A stretch of DNA of 64,000 nt. Source: Pedobacter sp. L105. GTDB lineage: Bacteria > Bacteroidota > Bacteroidia > Sphingobacteriales > Sphingobacteriaceae. The stretch is from the NCBI RefSeq assembly GCF_009765875.1, contig NZ_LMUP01000006.1, positions 248,001-312,000 on the forward strand, written 5' to 3'. Below are positions 62,462 to 64,000 of the stretch, one piece after another. The notes beneath the pieces were generated by a model that worked only from the letters and a program-made list of their open reading frames with translations, was not told where the DNA came from and did not search any database. How positions within the stretch are numbered: position 1 is the first letter of the stretch; every line of letters starts with the position of its first letter. Made by a program: the position numbers and the translations under genes.

Positions 62462-64000
62462 TTAATCTGTGTAGGCATCGGTTACACAACCTTCACTGGC
62501 ATTACTTACTAATTTCAAATATTTATACAATACACCGCTTTTGACGGGTGGAGGTAGTTGTTTCCAGGCTGCCCTGCGTGAAGCCAGCTCTTCATCAGAA
62601 ATGTTTAAATGCAGCGTGTTTTTTGTGGCATCAATAGTAATGATATCATCGTCTTTTACCAGGCCAATGTTCCCGCCGTCCCAGGCTTCAGGGGTAATGT
62701 GTCCTACTACAAACCCGTGTGTACCACCAGAAAAACGTCCGTCTGTAATGAGGGCCACAGATTTACCTAAACCAGCGCCAATGATTGCAGAGGTTGGCTT
62801 AAGCATTTCAGGCATTCCAGGAGCTCCTCTTGGGCCGGCATGGGTAATCACTACCACATCACCTCTCTTTACTTTTCCGCTTTGAATACCAGCGATTAGT
62901 TTTTGTTCCCCTTCAAATACACGTGCAGGGCCTTCAAATCTTTCCCCTTCTTTACCGCTGATTTTTGCTACCGCGCCTTTTTCAGCAAGATTACCGTACA
63001 GCATTTGCAAGTGACCTGTAGTTTTTAAAGCGTATTCTATCGGGTAAATAACTTTTTGAGCATCAAAATCAAGATCTATTGCGTCAGCTACATTTTCTGC
63101 TAAAGTTTTTCCGGTTACGGTCAGGCAGTCGCCATGAATTAATCCTACTTTTAACAGATATTTCAAAACTGCCGGAATACCACCAATATTGTGAACATCT
63201 TCCATTAAGTACTGTCCGCTTGGTTTTAGATCGGCCAAAACAGGAGTGTTGTCACTGATGCGTTGAAAATCTTCCAGGTTTAAATCAAGTTTTACCGATT
63301 TGGCCATAGCAATTAAATGCAATACCGCATTGGTTGAACCTCCCAATACCATTACCGTTACAATTGCATTGTGAAATGCTTTTTCAGTCATGATATCTGA
63401 AGGAAGAATATTTCTTTCCAGTAATATCCTAATCGCTTTACCAGCTTCACGACATTCCTTTTGTTTTTCTTCACTTAATGCAGGATATGATGAACTGTAT
63501 GGTAAACTCATTCCCAAAGCCTCAATAGCAGAAGCCATGGTGTTGGCAGTATACATACCACCACAAGCACCTGCGCCTGGGCAAGTATGGCGGATAATTC
63601 CCTGATAATCTTCTTCTGATAAGTTGCCGGCTAATTTTTCGCCCAGCGCTTCAAAAGCAGATACCATATTTAGTTTTTTTCCTTTATAAATTCCAGAATG
63701 GATGCTACCTCCATATACCATAATCGAAGGTCTGTTTAAACGTCCCATCGCCATGATAGAGCCCGGCATGTTTTTATCACAGCCAGGAATAGTAATCAGG
63801 CCATCATAATACTGACCGCCGCAGATCGTTTCAATGGAATCGGCAATTACATCTCTTGAAACCAAAGAATAACGCATGCCGTCAGTTCCGTTAGACATAC
63901 CATCACTCACACCAATGGTACCAAAGGTCAAACCGACCATATCATTTTTCCACACTCCCTCTTTAACAACCTTTGCAAGGTCGTTCAGGTGCATGTTACA
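62462..64000 (-). CDS. ilvD: Dihydroxyacid dehydratase, 5' end cut by the window
   Basis: The 3' 510-plus codons of ilvD. The enzyme dehydrates dihydroxyisovalerate and dihydroxymethylvalerate and binds an Fe-S cluster through GCDKNMPGS and [16 protein letters not shown]. The frame continues to the edge of the window (last codons upstream of the first ATG read C-N), and full proteins have about 50 more residues before MHLNDLA, so ATG 63994 is internal. First gene seen of the ilv/leu operon; its promoter is outside the window. Confidence 0.94.
   Translation of the reverse strand, partial: CNMHLNDLAKVVKEGVWKNDMVGLTFGTIGVSDGMSNGTDGMRYSLVSRDVIADSIETICGGQYYDGLITIPGCDKNMPGSIMAMGRLNRPSIMVYGGSIHSGIYKGKKLNMVSAFEALGEKLAGNLSEEDYQGIIRHTCPGAGACGGMYTANTMASAIEALGMSLPYSSSYPALSEEKQKECREAGKAIRILLERNILPSDIMTEKAFHNAIVTVMVLGGSTNAVLHLIAMAKSVKLDLNLEDFQRISDNTPVLADLKPSGQYLMEDVHNIGGIPAVLKYLLKVGLIHGDCLTVTGKTLAENVADAIDLDFDAQKVIYPIEYALKTTGHLQMLYGNLAEKGAVAKISGKEGERFEGPARVFEGEQKLIAGIQSGKVKRGDVVVITHAGPRGAPGMPEMLKPTSAIIGAGLGKSVALITDGRFSGGTHGFVVGHITPEAWDGGNIGLVKDDDIITIDATKNTLHLNISDEELASRRAAWKQLPPPVKSGVLYKYLKLVSNASEGCVTDAYTD

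Noticed and set aside
1..64000. tRNA, rRNA, insertion sequences and prophage genes
   Set aside because: None was recognised in reading the window; no transposase or integrase motifs are present.

Overview
The window reads as chromosomal DNA of a Bacteroidota member, most likely Sphingobacteriaceae (Pedobacter-like). The grounds are roughly 40% GC by eye, promoters with the TAnnTTTG -7 box typical of the phylum, few Shine-Dalgarno sequences, and phylum-typical genes: lipid-anchored TamL with TamB, a HmuY-family lipoprotein, long-form IspG, a HemC-HemD fusion, and the leu/ilv gene order. The genus is inference. I saw no rRNA, tRNA, CRISPR array or insertion sequence.

Layout. 0.1-6.4 kb (+): a seven-gene fatty-acid modification operon with a desaturase, DUF1475, DUF1295, two cyclopropane-synthase-like methyltransferases, an FAD oxidoreductase and DUF1365. 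6.5-10.6 kb (-): a DEAD-box RNA helicase and two overlapping transporter genes. 11-13.7 kb (+): a heptad-repeat coiled-coil protein and topoisomerase IV subunit B. 13.7-22 kb (-): tamB-tamL-yihY, for envelope biogenesis. 22-26.4 kb (+): a structured intergenic element, cytidine deaminase, topoisomerase IV subunit A with a long acidic tail, and a 27-residue membrane peptide. 26.4-29.2 kb (-): a HupE/UreJ protein, an AT-rich HEPN-type gene pair and a lipoprotein of unknown function. 29.5-33 kb: a HmuY-family gene (+) converging, through a perfect 50-bp palindrome, on an mlaE-mlaF-methyltransferase operon (-). 33.4-37.7 kb (+): PspC, LiaF-like, GYF/RDD protein and IspG. 37.7-38.5 kb (-): an alpha/beta hydrolase. 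38.7-47.8 kb (+): the heme pathway hemA-hemCD-hemB-hemL, then a two-component system and TPR protein, then hemE-hemJ. 47.9-51.1 kb (+): an ECF sigma factor with its putative anti-sigma factor and beta-barrel protein, then a lone ABC ATPase. 51.1-64 kb (-): the branched-chain amino acid operon ilvD (cut by the window end)-ilvB-ilvN-ilvC-leuC-leuD-ABC-leuB-leuA-ilvA.

How it fits together. Most of the window is housekeeping metabolism in tight, often overlapping operons. Genes between operons meet tail to tail over hairpins, and several of these look bidirectional. The stretches that ordinary annotation does not explain are: the lipid operon, whose second methyltransferase lacks residues expected of a cyclopropane synthase; a pseudoknot-like element at 22.26-22.34 kb; the 50-bp palindrome at 30.6 kb that contains the 3' end of one gene and the stop codon of another; a sliding-clamp-like motif ending topoisomerase IV subunit A; the HEPN pair; and an asymmetric twin-ATPase ABC protein inside the leu operon.
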